A DNA stretch of 49,162 nt from a virus, in the IMG/VR virus record IMGVR_UViG_3300027973_000075, positions 1 through 49,162 of that record. One strand, written 5' to 3'. Made by a program: the position numbers and the translations under genes. The notes beneath the pieces were generated by a model. The model was not told the DNA's origin. It ran no database searches and saw only the letters and a program-made list of their open reading frames with translations. Below, piece by piece: positions 17,244 through 24,333 of this stretch. How positions within the stretch are numbered: the first letter of the stretch is position 1; every line of letters begins with the position of its first letter.

Positions 17244-17911
17244 TATGCTCTCCCATTGTGGGAACAACTTGTCACCGAACAATGCTTCTTACACAGCCCG
17301 CTCGGCTTTGGGTTCCACACGTCGTTATCGTATGCAATCTTAATTCTACTATGCGACTTAACCCATTTAGACCACAGCATGTCTTGGTTCGTTGCGTCGT
17401 AGCTACCCTTGATAAAGGCATTACACACCACAAACAACAATCCCCCCTTGACTTTCTTAATTTCCGGGAAATGTTTGAACACACATAATGCCATAAGTTC
17501 TAATTGGTCAGGGTCTGCGTACTTGGCAGACTTACCTGTTTTATAATCTATAACCCGCGCTTCGCCCTTCTCTCTGTCTAGTATCAACAAGTCAGCGATC
17601 CCCCTAAACCAAACGTTCTCGGCATCAAAGGCGCACGGCTGCAAGTCTTCCGTAATACCCATCTCGTACTCACATAGCTTCTCGCCGTTAATCTGCTTCA
17701 GATTGTCAAGCACTGGTTTCGCAAAAGCAAATGCGGGAATCAACGGAACATCGCTCTTTATGTAATTTTCCGCAGACTCATGGAATCTCGTGCCGTACAG
17801 CATGGCTTCAGTCTCAGGCTCAACAATATCCTTTAATACCCTAAGGTGAAAGTATTTACGAGGGCACTGCTCAAACAACTTGATGCCGCTGTACGACCAC
17901 TTGATTGTCAA
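17243..17911 (-). CDS. Cas4/AddB-like PD-(D/E)XK exonuclease with Fe-S cysteines
   Basis: 222 residues. YSGIKLFEQCPRKY at 7-20 gives the first Cys (C16). H44 in TRFHE, D107 in GIADLL, and D122-x-K124 in VIDYKTGK form a RecB-type nuclease site. Three more Cys near the C-terminus (C207, C211, C216) complete the split four-cysteine pattern that holds a 4Fe-4S cluster in Cas4, AddB and Dna2 nucleases. It likely processes DNA ends during phage recombination. It overlaps the upstream nuclease gene by ATGA, so the two are probably co-translated. Confidence 0.8.
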   Translation of the reverse strand: MTIKWSYSGIKLFEQCPRKYFHLRVLKDIVEPETEAMLYGTRFHESAENYIKSDVPLIPAFAFAKPVLDNLKQINGEKLCEYEMGITEDLQPCAFDAENVWFRGIADLLILDREKGEARVIDYKTGKSAKYADPDQLELMALCVFKHFPEIKKVKGGLLFVVCNAFIKGSYDATNQDMLWSKWVKSHSRIKIAYDNDVWNPKPSGLCKKHCSVTSCSHNGRA

Positions 17912-18585
17912 CGCGCTCTCCCTAATAATGACCTAGCTCCAGATTGCCCATGCTCAAACCTAGCGGATCGGGCTGCTGCGTAGGCATCATATACTTTCTG
18001 ATAGTACTTGTGAGTATGTACCTGCCGTGCTTCTATGCGCCAAAGATTAGGCTCTGTGTCCGCACAGTAATCGGGATATATACTTAGTAACTCCGCAAGT
18101 ACATCTTGCTTCGCCACATTTATATACTCAGGGGTAAACATAGCCCACGATCTAACCAATCCTTTGCGGTGTTGGATCAGCGGGTGTAAGTACACTTTAC
18201 TTTGTGAGGCTTCAGGAATATCCCCTAGCAACAACAGCCCTCTGACAGGATGCGAGTCAAATGAATCCGCAAAGTTTGGCAACACACCACCATAGTCATG
18301 TAACCGTACTTGCCAATCAAAATCCTTTACCAAACCATCCGGATCACCTTTGATCTCAACGTATACATCCCCTTGCTCACCACCGTCCGCAGTCCAACGC
18401 CGACCTCCGTATCCGGTCAGCACAAAGTCGGGTAAGTATCTGTCCCCATAGGATGTCTCGTACCCTTCAGATTCGTACTTCCATTGAATACCTAACGTAT
18501 CAAAGAACACCGCCCACCTAGCTTCTAGGCGTGAACGAAAGTGATACCCTTTGTACTCCGTCTCTATCGCTTGTATCCGGCTCAT
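17908..18585 (-). CDS. PD-(D/E)XK family nuclease
   Basis: 225 residues from ATG at 18585, which forms TAATG with the polymerase stop. A TTG at 18591 is also in frame. The N-terminal half has YHFRSRLEARWAVFFD (catalytic Glu), then YLPDF, then YVEIKG (E-x-K), the order seen in phage endonuclease-like PD-(D/E)XK proteins that begin with YRSRLEARWA. The C-terminal half has no recognised motif. It sits between PolA and a second nuclease and probably acts in DNA processing. Substrate unknown. Confidence 0.7.
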   Translation of the reverse strand: MSRIQAIETEYKGYHFRSRLEARWAVFFDTLGIQWKYESEGYETSYGDRYLPDFVLTGYGGRRWTADGGEQGDVYVEIKGDPDGLVKDFDWQVRLHDYGGVLPNFADSFDSHPVRGLLLLGDIPEASQSKVYLHPLIQHRKGLVRSWAMFTPEYINVAKQDVLAELLSIYPDYCADTEPNLWRIEARQVHTHKYYQKVYDAYAAARSARFEHGQSGARSLLGRAR

Positions 18586-20420
18586 TAGCAAGCTCCGTAG
18601 CTTTTACCCGCTCCGCTTTCACAGTTAACAGGTAACCCCGCAGCCCAATCGGGCGTCCAACGCATACAGTCTTCAACATACTGACGCGCCTCGTCTAACT
18701 CCTTGTCCAACACCACACATGCTATCGCATCATGTACCGTCAACACAACCTTATATTTCTTAGAGATACGTAGCATCTGCTCACCAATGATGCACCGTGC
18801 AATGCCTTGACACACATTCTCTATGGTTTTTCCGCCGTAAATACGTGTTCTTCCCCTGCGCGTTTTATACGTGAACTCTACGCCGTTTTCCCCGGCTTCT
18901 GGTTTAAGGTCATCATACCTTAACAACAAACCACTTGGCATCATAATTCCACATTCTTTAGGAATTACTTTAAGTACCCCACCACGACCTATTACTGCGG
19001 GTTCGCCCCTAGACAGGTGGGTGATTGCTTGTTGGGCTTGCTTCCACAGCATAGTAATTTTTGGGTATGTTCTACGGTAAACATCAACGATCCTACGGGC
19101 CTCCTCAAGTGATATAGTTACCCCAAACGTTTTAAGCTGCGCTTGGAACTTGACCGCCCCCATGCCGTACCCCGCGCCGAGAATGGTGGTCTTACCCACA
19201 AACCGCTCGTCTTTAGTAATATCCTCGACCTTCTTGCCGTAAATCGCACTAGCCATTATCCGGTACACATCTTCACCTTTGGCAAACGCCGCAACCAAAT
19301 CATCTTGACCCGCCAACCACGCCAACACCCGCGCCTCAATTTGAGAGGAATCGGCATCGATCATCGTGTACCCCGCAGGGGCTTTAATCGCCATCTTTAA
19401 TCTACCCGCGTTGTCCCCTCGGCTCGGCAAGTTTTGTAGGTTGATCTTGTCATCCCCGCCCCACCGTCCGGTATGTGCGGCATAGTATTTAACAGGAACC
19501 GGCAACGTTCCACGTGAAGCAATACCTATAAATCTATCTGTACGTGTTTCCTCTAGGGTACTCTTGACCCCCAACCTCGCCGCTACTAGGGCTTGTACTT
19601 CGTCGTTCGGGTGCTCTGCCAACGCCTTAAATTCTTCGTCATTCTTTGCCAACGCGAGTGTTTCCTTTCCAGTTGTTGCGCTGATTTTTACTGGTGGCTC
19701 AATTCCTAACTTAGATAGAGCTTCTGCGAACTTGTTATTAGATAGCAATACTTCTTGTGCCTCATGCCGTGGAATCTTTAACTTGTCGTACAAGGCTTCT
19801 TTCTTATTAAAGATGTCGGCTTTATGCTGATGCAATAGGGGTATGTCCAAACGCAATACTGGCTCGGTGAACATCCTAAGTGTTAGGTTAATAAGGTGTA
19901 ACTCTTTCTTCGGAAACCCGGGTAGCATCTTGTTGAACAAGCTATAAGTTAGCTCCACGTCATTGATACAGTAGTCTCCGTAGTCCGATAGCTGTTGATC
20001 AGTAAAGTCCCACTGACGTAAACCCATCGCCCACTTAGTAGCGTCACCCTTTTGACCCAGACCATACCGTTCAGCTAACACGCCAAGCGACCCGCCAACC
20101 TCGACCCCATGAATGGCTCGACCCATACACAAGGTATCCATCCAGAACTTAGGCTTGATGTCAAAGTGCCAGTTAAGTATCGCCCCATCAAACATAGCGT
20201 TATGTGCTAATGCGACAGAGTTCTCCCAATCGAATTTGTCTAGCCACTTCTTTAGTTGTTGTGGCGTACCCGATGCCCACTCAGCAGGTTCAGTACCATC
20301 CTTAACCGCTACACCGATAACGTGAAACTCTGGATCACGTATGTACTCTTCTGTTGTTTGCTTTGCAAAACCTACGTCCTTACTAAAGTAAGTTTCAAAG
20401 TCAATAGTTATTAGTTTCAA
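18585..20420 (-). CDS. DNA polymerase I (family A)
   Basis: 611 residues, starting at TTG 20420 behind AGGAGAAGAACGC. The N-terminal 3'-5' exonuclease begins TIDFETY. The polymerase domain shows motif A DADSSQIEAR (about 352-361), motif B RFVGKTTILGAGYG (about 404-417), and motif C LTVHDAIACVV (about 560). The position equivalent to E. coli Phe762 is Leu, and motif C reads HDA instead of HDE. It is the phage replicase, acting with the primase-helicase and SSB candidate. The upstream small genes overlap or abut, so it lies in one long leftward operon. Confidence 0.92.
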   Translation of the reverse strand: MKLITIDFETYFSKDVGFAKQTTEEYIRDPEFHVIGVAVKDGTEPAEWASGTPQQLKKWLDKFDWENSVALAHNAMFDGAILNWHFDIKPKFWMDTLCMGRAIHGVEVGGSLGVLAERYGLGQKGDATKWAMGLRQWDFTDQQLSDYGDYCINDVELTYSLFNKMLPGFPKKELHLINLTLRMFTEPVLRLDIPLLHQHKADIFNKKEALYDKLKIPRHEAQEVLLSNNKFAEALSKLGIEPPVKISATTGKETLALAKNDEEFKALAEHPNDEVQALVAARLGVKSTLEETRTDRFIGIASRGTLPVPVKYYAAHTGRWGGDDKINLQNLPSRGDNAGRLKMAIKAPAGYTMIDADSSQIEARVLAWLAGQDDLVAAFAKGEDVYRIMASAIYGKKVEDITKDERFVGKTTILGAGYGMGAVKFQAQLKTFGVTISLEEARRIVDVYRRTYPKITMLWKQAQQAITHLSRGEPAVIGRGGVLKVIPKECGIMMPSGLLLRYDDLKPEAGENGVEFTYKTRRGRTRIYGGKTIENVCQGIARCIIGEQMLRISKKYKVVLTVHDAIACVVLDKELDEARQYVEDCMRWTPDWAAGLPVNCESGAGKSYGAC

Positions 20421-20431
20421 GCGTTCTTCTC

Positions 20432-20653
20432 CTATCGTATTATTTCTACTTCGCTTTCGGTTTCAATCCACACCCTAGCCCCGCATGACAACGGCTTATC
20501 AGGTGAGTACACAATCTTGCTGTCGCCTTTAACAAATACTTCATGCGCGTAGTCGTTGGACTTGTAGGTCTTCACTGTTAGCACAGGTTCTTTCTGCTCA
20601 CTGTTTATGTTCGAGCGTATCTTATGTTGGTTGACATGAATTATTGTTTTCAT
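20432..20653 (-). CDS. Conserved phage protein, MKTIIHVNQH family
   Basis: 73 residues. The ATG at 20653 overlaps the upstream stop (ATGA); an upstream in-frame start at 20722 lies inside that gene and is not favoured. The sequence MKTIIHVNQHKIRSN ... LTVKTYK ... SPDKPLSCGARVWIETE is one I recall from many phages of proteobacteria. It is beta-rich with one Cys. It occurs in early regions, and its function is unknown. Confidence 0.7.
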   Translation of the reverse strand: MKTIIHVNQHKIRSNINSEQKEPVLTVKTYKSNDYAHEVFVKGDSKIVYSPDKPLSCGARVWIETESEVEIIR

Positions 20654-20886
20654 GATGTATCTTTCAAGTAATTCATAAGTTCTGCATTTAGTTTTGCTTG
20701 TGCCCATTTCTGCGGGCCACATAACTGCATCAACGCTAAAGAGAATTGCACAAAATTCTGTAACTTCTCTAACTCTTGCTCGTCCACTTCACCCTTGCGT
20801 ATGCTCTCTATTACTTGATGCACACCAATCCGGTTACCATTAATCACCGCCTCCCAATCAAAGTCAATCTTCTTTTGTTTCGGCAT
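20650..20886 (-). CDS. Small hypothetical protein
   Basis: 78 residues, largely helical (VDEQELEKLQNFVQFSLALMQL). The N-terminus is basic (MPKQKK). It overlaps both neighbours. No motif is recognised. Confidence 0.55.
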   Translation of the reverse strand: MPKQKKIDFDWEAVINGNRIGVHQVIESIRKGEVDEQELEKLQNFVQFSLALMQLCGPQKWAQAKLNAELMNYLKDTS

Positions 20887-21022
20887 TCTTTTCTTCCGCT
20901 TCTAATACACGCAAATCATTAGCAACATCAGACACACCATGCCAATCACCTCTAGTTATCATTACCTGTAAGTATGCAATTAAAATTTTACGTTGTGTTT
21001 CGTAGTTAGTGTAGTCAGTCAT
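20864..21022 (-). CDS. Small hypothetical protein (52 residues)
   Basis: Encodes MTDYTNYETQRKILIAYLQ ... GDWHGVSDVANDLRVLEAEEK. A strong AAAGGAGAAGA lies 5-6 bases upstream, the start overlaps the previous gene's stop (ATGA), and the end overlaps the next gene's start. The DWHGVSDVANDLR segment is reminiscent of a short phage family often found near DNA polymerase. Helical, soluble, role unknown. Confidence 0.65.
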   Translation of the reverse strand: MTDYTNYETQRKILIAYLQVMITRGDWHGVSDVANDLRVLEAEEKNAETKED

Positions 21023-21480
21023 GTGTTCTTCTCCTTTAGTAGAGCTTGTACCATACGACCTAGGCTGTATTTAAAACCTTCATGAGGTTGCGCGTAAATC
21101 ATTAACATTTCATCATCCGTAAGATCAACCCACGCTCGTGCGGATTCTGCTTCTTTTGTGTCCGATATTTGTATATTCTTTTCGGACGTGTGGATTTCTT
21201 CAGGCTGCGTATAGTTCGGCTTGCCACCTGAATACGTCTTTACCGCTTGACCTTCAAACAATTTATCTCTTAACTCATCTCGTTGCGCTTTAATGCAAGC
21301 GGGTCGGTCGCAGTAGTATCCGCAGCTATGTATGTCTGTGTCACTCATTTGCACCCCTCCAATAAAGCCAACTGCGACTAGGTTGGCAAAGCGTTTAAGC
21401 TCATTAACAGTTTTGTCCCAACCTTCTGGACTCCAACCGTTAGCTTTTTCGTACATGCGGATAATGTCTTCTTCATTCAT
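21019..21480 (-). CDS. Hypothetical protein with His/Cys-rich HSCGYYCDRPAC motif
   Basis: 153 residues. Helical ends surround a central HSCGYYCDRPACIKAQRDELRDKL (about 52-75), whose His and three Cys could bind a metal. I recall this motif from small proteins in betaproteobacterial phages and prophages. The start overlaps the preceding stop in the string of early genes. Confidence 0.55.
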   Translation of the reverse strand: MNEEDIIRMYEKANGWSPEGWDKTVNELKRFANLVAVGFIGGVQMSDTDIHSCGYYCDRPACIKAQRDELRDKLFEGQAVKTYSGGKPNYTQPEEIHTSEKNIQISDTKEAESARAWVDLTDDEMLMIYAQPHEGFKYSLGRMVQALLKEKNT

Positions 21481-21725
21481 CCCCGCCCCCGCAACTCTTC
21501 ATCTACTTTGAACTCTTTTGTTGTTTGTGTGTCAGGTACTTTCCTAGCTTTCATCATGGAATCTGCAAGTGCGTATGCAAATTCAGCTAAGTCTTGGTTA
21601 TGTAAAGCACCACCACCGCTCTCAGCAAGCATTCCTTGCATAGCCTTCGCCGCAAAGTAATCACGTAACTCCATACCTTCACTTCTAAAATTTGGAAATG
21701 CTCTCATCATATCCTCCGTTGACAA
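21477..21725 (-). CDS. Small hypothetical protein, GMELRDYFAAKAMQG family
   Basis: 82 residues. The motif GMELRDYFAAKAMQGML followed by LAEFAYALADSMMKAR is common in phage and prophage hypothetical proteins, from memory. Helical and soluble. Overlaps both neighbours by 4-19 bases. Function unknown. Confidence 0.6.
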   Translation of the reverse strand: MSTEDMMRAFPNFRSEGMELRDYFAAKAMQGMLAESGGGALHNQDLAEFAYALADSMMKARKVPDTQTTKEFKVDEELRGRG

Positions 21726-21907
21726 ACAAACGCCTCGTGATTTACACGAAAGGCTCCTGAGTATTTACAGTCACCAACTACCTTACCTTCGACCTGCACC
21801 TGTCCTATGTATATACCAACAAAGAACATAATCACCGCCGCCAACGACTTCGCCCACACGTTGTTAATCCATGTGAGTATTTGTTTGTAATCAAAAGTTT
21901 CTACCAT
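21707..21907 (-). CDS. Small membrane protein, one transmembrane segment
   Basis: 66 residues. A hydrophobic helix (about 22-37, LAAVIMFFVGIYIG) follows a short polar N-terminus. The C-terminal region has two Cys (GDCKYS, FVCQRR). Possibly inner-membrane. No family is recognised. Confidence 0.55.
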   Translation of the reverse strand: MVETFDYKQILTWINNVWAKSLAAVIMFFVGIYIGQVQVEGKVVGDCKYSGAFRVNHEAFVCQRRI

Positions 21908-21914
21908 TAAGTTG

Positions 21915-22013
21915 TCATCCTAAGAAATACATAAGCGCTCCCACCAGCGCGACACAGAATCCCACACCACATAGGAACCCACCAATAAAACAAAACGCAG
22001 TAAAAGTTTCCAT
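21915..22013 (-). CDS. Membrane microprotein (32 residues)
   Basis: Encodes METFTAFCFIGGFLCGVG and continues to a YFLG end, almost entirely hydrophobic, so one membrane span. The start overlaps the stop of the upstream gene as TGATG, which supports translation by coupling. Confidence 0.5.
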   Translation of the reverse strand: METFTAFCFIGGFLCGVGFCVALVGALMYFLG

Positions 22014-22264
22014 CACCTACCCCTTCGTTCGTACGCTCGCATCTTTTTCTCTGTGGCGTCACGCCCTACACGTTTCCATAAGTGCGCTTGTTTCGGCACT
22101 GCACCTGCGGCTAACAACGTAGTAGCATAATAAGTGGTGATATTCCAGTGACCGTACCCGGGGCCGACGTAATGAAAAGAATCACTATAATGTGGTAGGT
22201 AAGTAACCCCATCTAATTCGTACACCGTGTAATTCTCTTTTTCTGCTAAATCGTACGATGCCAT
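22013..22264 (-). CDS. Small hypothetical protein
   Basis: 83 residues. Tyr/His-rich N-terminal half (VTYLPHYSDSFHYVGPGYGHW) and basic C-terminus (KKMRAYERRGR). The start overlaps the upstream stop in the TAATG manner used throughout this array. No family is recognised. Confidence 0.55.
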   Translation of the reverse strand: MASYDLAEKENYTVYELDGVTYLPHYSDSFHYVGPGYGHWNITTYYATTLLAAGAVPKQAHLWKRVGRDATEKKMRAYERRGR

Positions 22265-22488
22265 TAGAATCCTTTAAACGCTATAAAAAACGAATTAACA
22301 ATAATGAAGCACACCATTACCCAAAGGATCACTTCGCTAATATGAGTTTCTGTACGTTCATAATCACCTAGCAACAACATCTGGGTATACTGCTCTTCCT
22401 CGGTAAAATCTCTGTTATGTATATTAGGTTGGTAATGTGCGCCTATCTTGGGCGGCTCTTCTCGAATGAACTGACCATCACGTAACAT
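22264..22488 (-). CDS. Small tail-anchored membrane protein
   Basis: 74 residues: polar N-terminal 50 residues and a C-terminal hydrophobic helix (VILWVMVCFIIVNSFFIAF). Predicted tail-anchored in the inner membrane. The second of at least three membrane microproteins between 21.7 and 22.5 kb. Confidence 0.55.
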   Translation of the reverse strand: MLRDGQFIREEPPKIGAHYQPNIHNRDFTEEEQYTQMLLLGDYERTETHISEVILWVMVCFIIVNSFFIAFKGF

Positions 22489-22600
22489 CTTTGCTCCTTT
22501 CCTCTTTGGCTTGTTTTATATCCTCCGCGCTGCGTCTTGCCTCAACAACTTTTGCTGTCAAGTATCTGCGTATGCGCTGCGCTTGCTCTTGGGTGTACAT
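22478..22600 (-). CDS. Small basic helical protein
   Basis: 40 residues from ATG 22600 (MYTQEQAQRIRRYLTAKV...). This start is just 4 bases after the preceding stop and has GAGAGAGAAG upstream. An in-frame ATG at 22654 would give 58 residues and also has a possible site (AGGA). The IRRYLTAKVVEARRSAE stretch resembles VRQYLAETVKEKRDAK in the protein two genes upstream, so the two may be paralogues. Confidence 0.45.
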   Translation of the reverse strand: MYTQEQAQRIRRYLTAKVVEARRSAEDIKQAKEERSKDVT

Positions 22601-22604
22601 CTTG

Positions 22605-22778
22605 CTACTTCTCTCTCGCTTGCCTACCGATACTTTTACTATGTTCTTTCTCATTTCTTGCTATCCTAACTTTTGCTATTGCGCGTAGTCGTTTGTGATC
22701 TGCTTGTGCTTTATCGTACATACGGTTATGCCGACCATATATCTCTTCAAGTCGTTCCTTGGGTGTTAGCTTTTGCAT
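22605..22778 (-). CDS. Small basic helical protein (57 residues)
   Basis: MQKLTPKERLEEIYGRHN then a Lys/Arg/Ala-rich helix. Strong AAGGAG at the proper distance before ATG 22778. Highly charged and probably nucleic-acid or protein binding. Not recognised. Confidence 0.55.
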   Translation of the reverse strand: MQKLTPKERLEEIYGRHNRMYDKAQADHKRLRAIAKVRIARNEKEHSKSIGRQAREK

Positions 22779-22932
22779 CCCGCTTCTCCTTAACTGTTTC
22801 GGCTAAGTATTGGCGTACCCTATTGGCTTCTTGTTTAGCGTAACCTCTAAGATGTTCTATTATGGAATCATTCATACCGCCTTCTATTATCGTAGGTAAG
22901 TCTCTGATTATTAATCTACGTACGTCAAGCAT
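22747..22932 (-). CDS. Small helical protein
   Basis: 61 residues from ATG 22932, which has a perfect AGGAGG six bases upstream. A GTG at 22947 is in frame but overlaps that site. The core RGYAKQEANRVRQYLAETVKEKRDA is amphipathic. Overlaps both neighbours. Function unknown. Confidence 0.55.
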   Translation of the reverse strand: MLDVRRLIIRDLPTIIEGGMNDSIIEHLRGYAKQEANRVRQYLAETVKEKRDAKANTQGTT

Positions 22933-23128
22933 ATCTATCCTCCTCACTCAACTCCTCCGTTAACCTTCTCGTTCTAAGCCTATCCAATAACATTTCACGC
23001 CTCCTCTTTGCTGTCTCGGCAGGTGTCTCGTATGATCTTTGAAACTCCTCGTTTAATATACTCAAGGCTTCCGTTATCATTTGTGAGCTAGAAAGTAACT
23101 TAGTAGGCATCTTCACTTGGCTAACCAT
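22925..23128 (-). CDS. Small charged hypothetical protein
   Basis: 67 residues, mostly helical with an Arg/Glu-rich second half (ETAKRRREMLLDRLRTRRL). The end overlaps the next start, and the start overlaps the HTH/AT-hook gene. No family is recognised. Confidence 0.5.
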   Translation of the reverse strand: MVSQVKMPTKLLSSSQMITEALSILNEEFQRSYETPAETAKRRREMLLDRLRTRRLTEELSEEDRYA

Positions 23129-23535
23129 CTACGTACCCTCGCCACTAATGTATTCCACAAACCGATAGGTGGTGTTTCTTCAATGCCGAATGGTCTCTGC
23201 GGCTTCGGTGGTATTTGTACAGGTTGCTCTCGGGAAGGTATGTACATTAGTGGCGTAGGTAGTGGCTGCATGACGGTATATTTCGGTGGGCGACCGCGCC
23301 GCTTCTCGCTGCTCGTAGGCACTGGTTTCGCTAAAGGGTCGGAAGGTGGCGACGTGCGGAGGTGAGGAGACAAACCATCTTGCTTCATCTGCCCTCTAAC
23401 TACATACACGTAGTTTATTGACACGCCTAACTTTCGAGCGATCTCTGCTGGTGTAAGTGTGCTTTGCTTAGTTAACTTCTTAATCTGTGTTGCCTTAGAT
23501 TTCTTGTGCGTCTTACGTTTATGCATGGTAACCAT
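23113..23535 (-). CDS. HTH protein with AT-hook-like RGRPPK motif
   Basis: 140 residues. A Lys-rich start is followed by a helix-turn-helix (about 27-50: LTPAEIARKLGVSINYVYVV). A linker rich in Ser/Pro leads to KRRGRPPKY (78-86), which matches the AT-hook core that inserts into the minor groove of AT-rich DNA. The C-terminal half is Pro-rich, ending with a short basic helix. The gene is preceded by operator-like palindrome copy 1 (24 bases before the ATG), so it could be an autoregulated regulator of the early block. That link is inference. Confidence 0.65.
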   Translation of the reverse strand: MVTMHKRKTHKKSKATQIKKLTKQSTLTPAEIARKLGVSINYVYVVRGQMKQDGLSPHLRTSPPSDPLAKPVPTSSEKRRGRPPKYTVMQPLPTPLMYIPSREQPVQIPPKPQRPFGIEETPPIGLWNTLVARVRRWLAK

Positions 23536-23552
23536 GTTGTCTTCTCTCTTAA

Positions 23553-23852
23553 TTAATTTCTTATACCGAGGTATAAGGTTTCTGATAAATCATCCACGTT
23601 GGTTTCGTCTATTACTAGACTACGTCCACCTGCTCTCTCTATATCTCGTAGGTTCTTCTCTTGTAGTGGGGTCGGCTTACCGCCATTAGCTTTGCACTCG
23701 ATACCAATAAACCGACCGTCCAAACAAACGAGAAAGTCAGGCGCACCTGAGTTCCCATACCCGCTCGTGACAGGCATAGAATAGTATGCGCCCAACTCGT
23801 CTAAGCACTTACGTACTTTGATCTTTACTTTCTTTTCCGGTGTTGCTGCCAT
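23553..23852 (-). CDS. VRR-NUC domain nuclease
   Basis: 99 residues. The pattern GYGNSGAPDFLVCLDGRFIG followed by IECKANGGKPTPLQ is the VRR-NUC fold (PD...E-x-K with a following T-x-x-Q) of stand-alone phage nucleases, thought to act on structured DNA in repair or recombination. Length is typical of the family. Its last codons (Thr-Leu-Tyr-Leu-Gly-Ile-Arg) are formed by palindrome copy 1, so coding sequence and the putative operator overlap. Confidence 0.8.
   Translation of the reverse strand: MAATPEKKVKIKVRKCLDELGAYYSMPVTSGYGNSGAPDFLVCLDGRFIGIECKANGGKPTPLQEKNLRDIERAGGRSLVIDETNVDDLSETLYLGIRN
23560..23577. promoter_or_regulatory. Operator-like palindrome, copy 1
   Basis: CTTATACCGAGGTATAAG: 8-bp arms around a 2-base centre. 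It lies in the last codons of the VRR-NUC gene, 24 bases before the HTH/AT-hook gene start. Confidence 0.75.
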
Positions 23853-24333
23853 CGTCTAGGTATATCCAAAAGATAGATTCACTGATACGCCTACCAATAC
23901 CTTCTACTTCTTTCTTGTTAGGCTCATCCGCATCAAGCAACATCAACGCCGCAAGTTTTAACTGCATCCAATCGGGTAACTCATCAGCGTTTTCGTATGT
24001 GTCTTTGATAGTTATAACCATACCAGATTGAACAGGCCACATCATTGTATTTATTGATCGATCTTGGTTTATCGATAGTCTTACTGTTGGTGTATCTATT
24101 GCCATATGTATCTGTTCTTCCATTTCCTCCAACGGTGTGCGGATGACTATAAGATCATCTAAAAACAAATCATTAGTTATAATGATCTCGGCTGAACTGA
24201 GTACTTCTATTGGCTTACCTAGTTTTGGGTCATTCATATATATCCTCGATGCGTTAATCTTTCTGTTTGCTAAATAGGCTTCGCGTTTGTGCATTGCGTA
24301 CAGTCTTACGTTGTCATCCCACCTTGTACTCAT
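23809..24333 (-). CDS. Hypothetical protein sharing a C-terminal module with its neighbour
   Basis: 174 residues. N-terminal half mixed, with IIITNDLFLDDLIVIRTPLEE. The C-terminal part, ELPDWMQLKLAALMLLD ... VEGIGRRISESIFWIYLD, matches the C-terminus of the 310-residue protein encoded just upstream. The genes overlap by ATGA. The shared part may be an interaction domain. Function unknown. Confidence 0.55.
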   Translation of the reverse strand: MSTRWDDNVRLYAMHKREAYLANRKINASRIYMNDPKLGKPIEVLSSAEIIITNDLFLDDLIVIRTPLEEMEEQIHMAIDTPTVRLSINQDRSINTMMWPVQSGMVITIKDTYENADELPDWMQLKLAALMLLDADEPNKKEVEGIGRRISESIFWIYLDDGSNTGKESKDQST

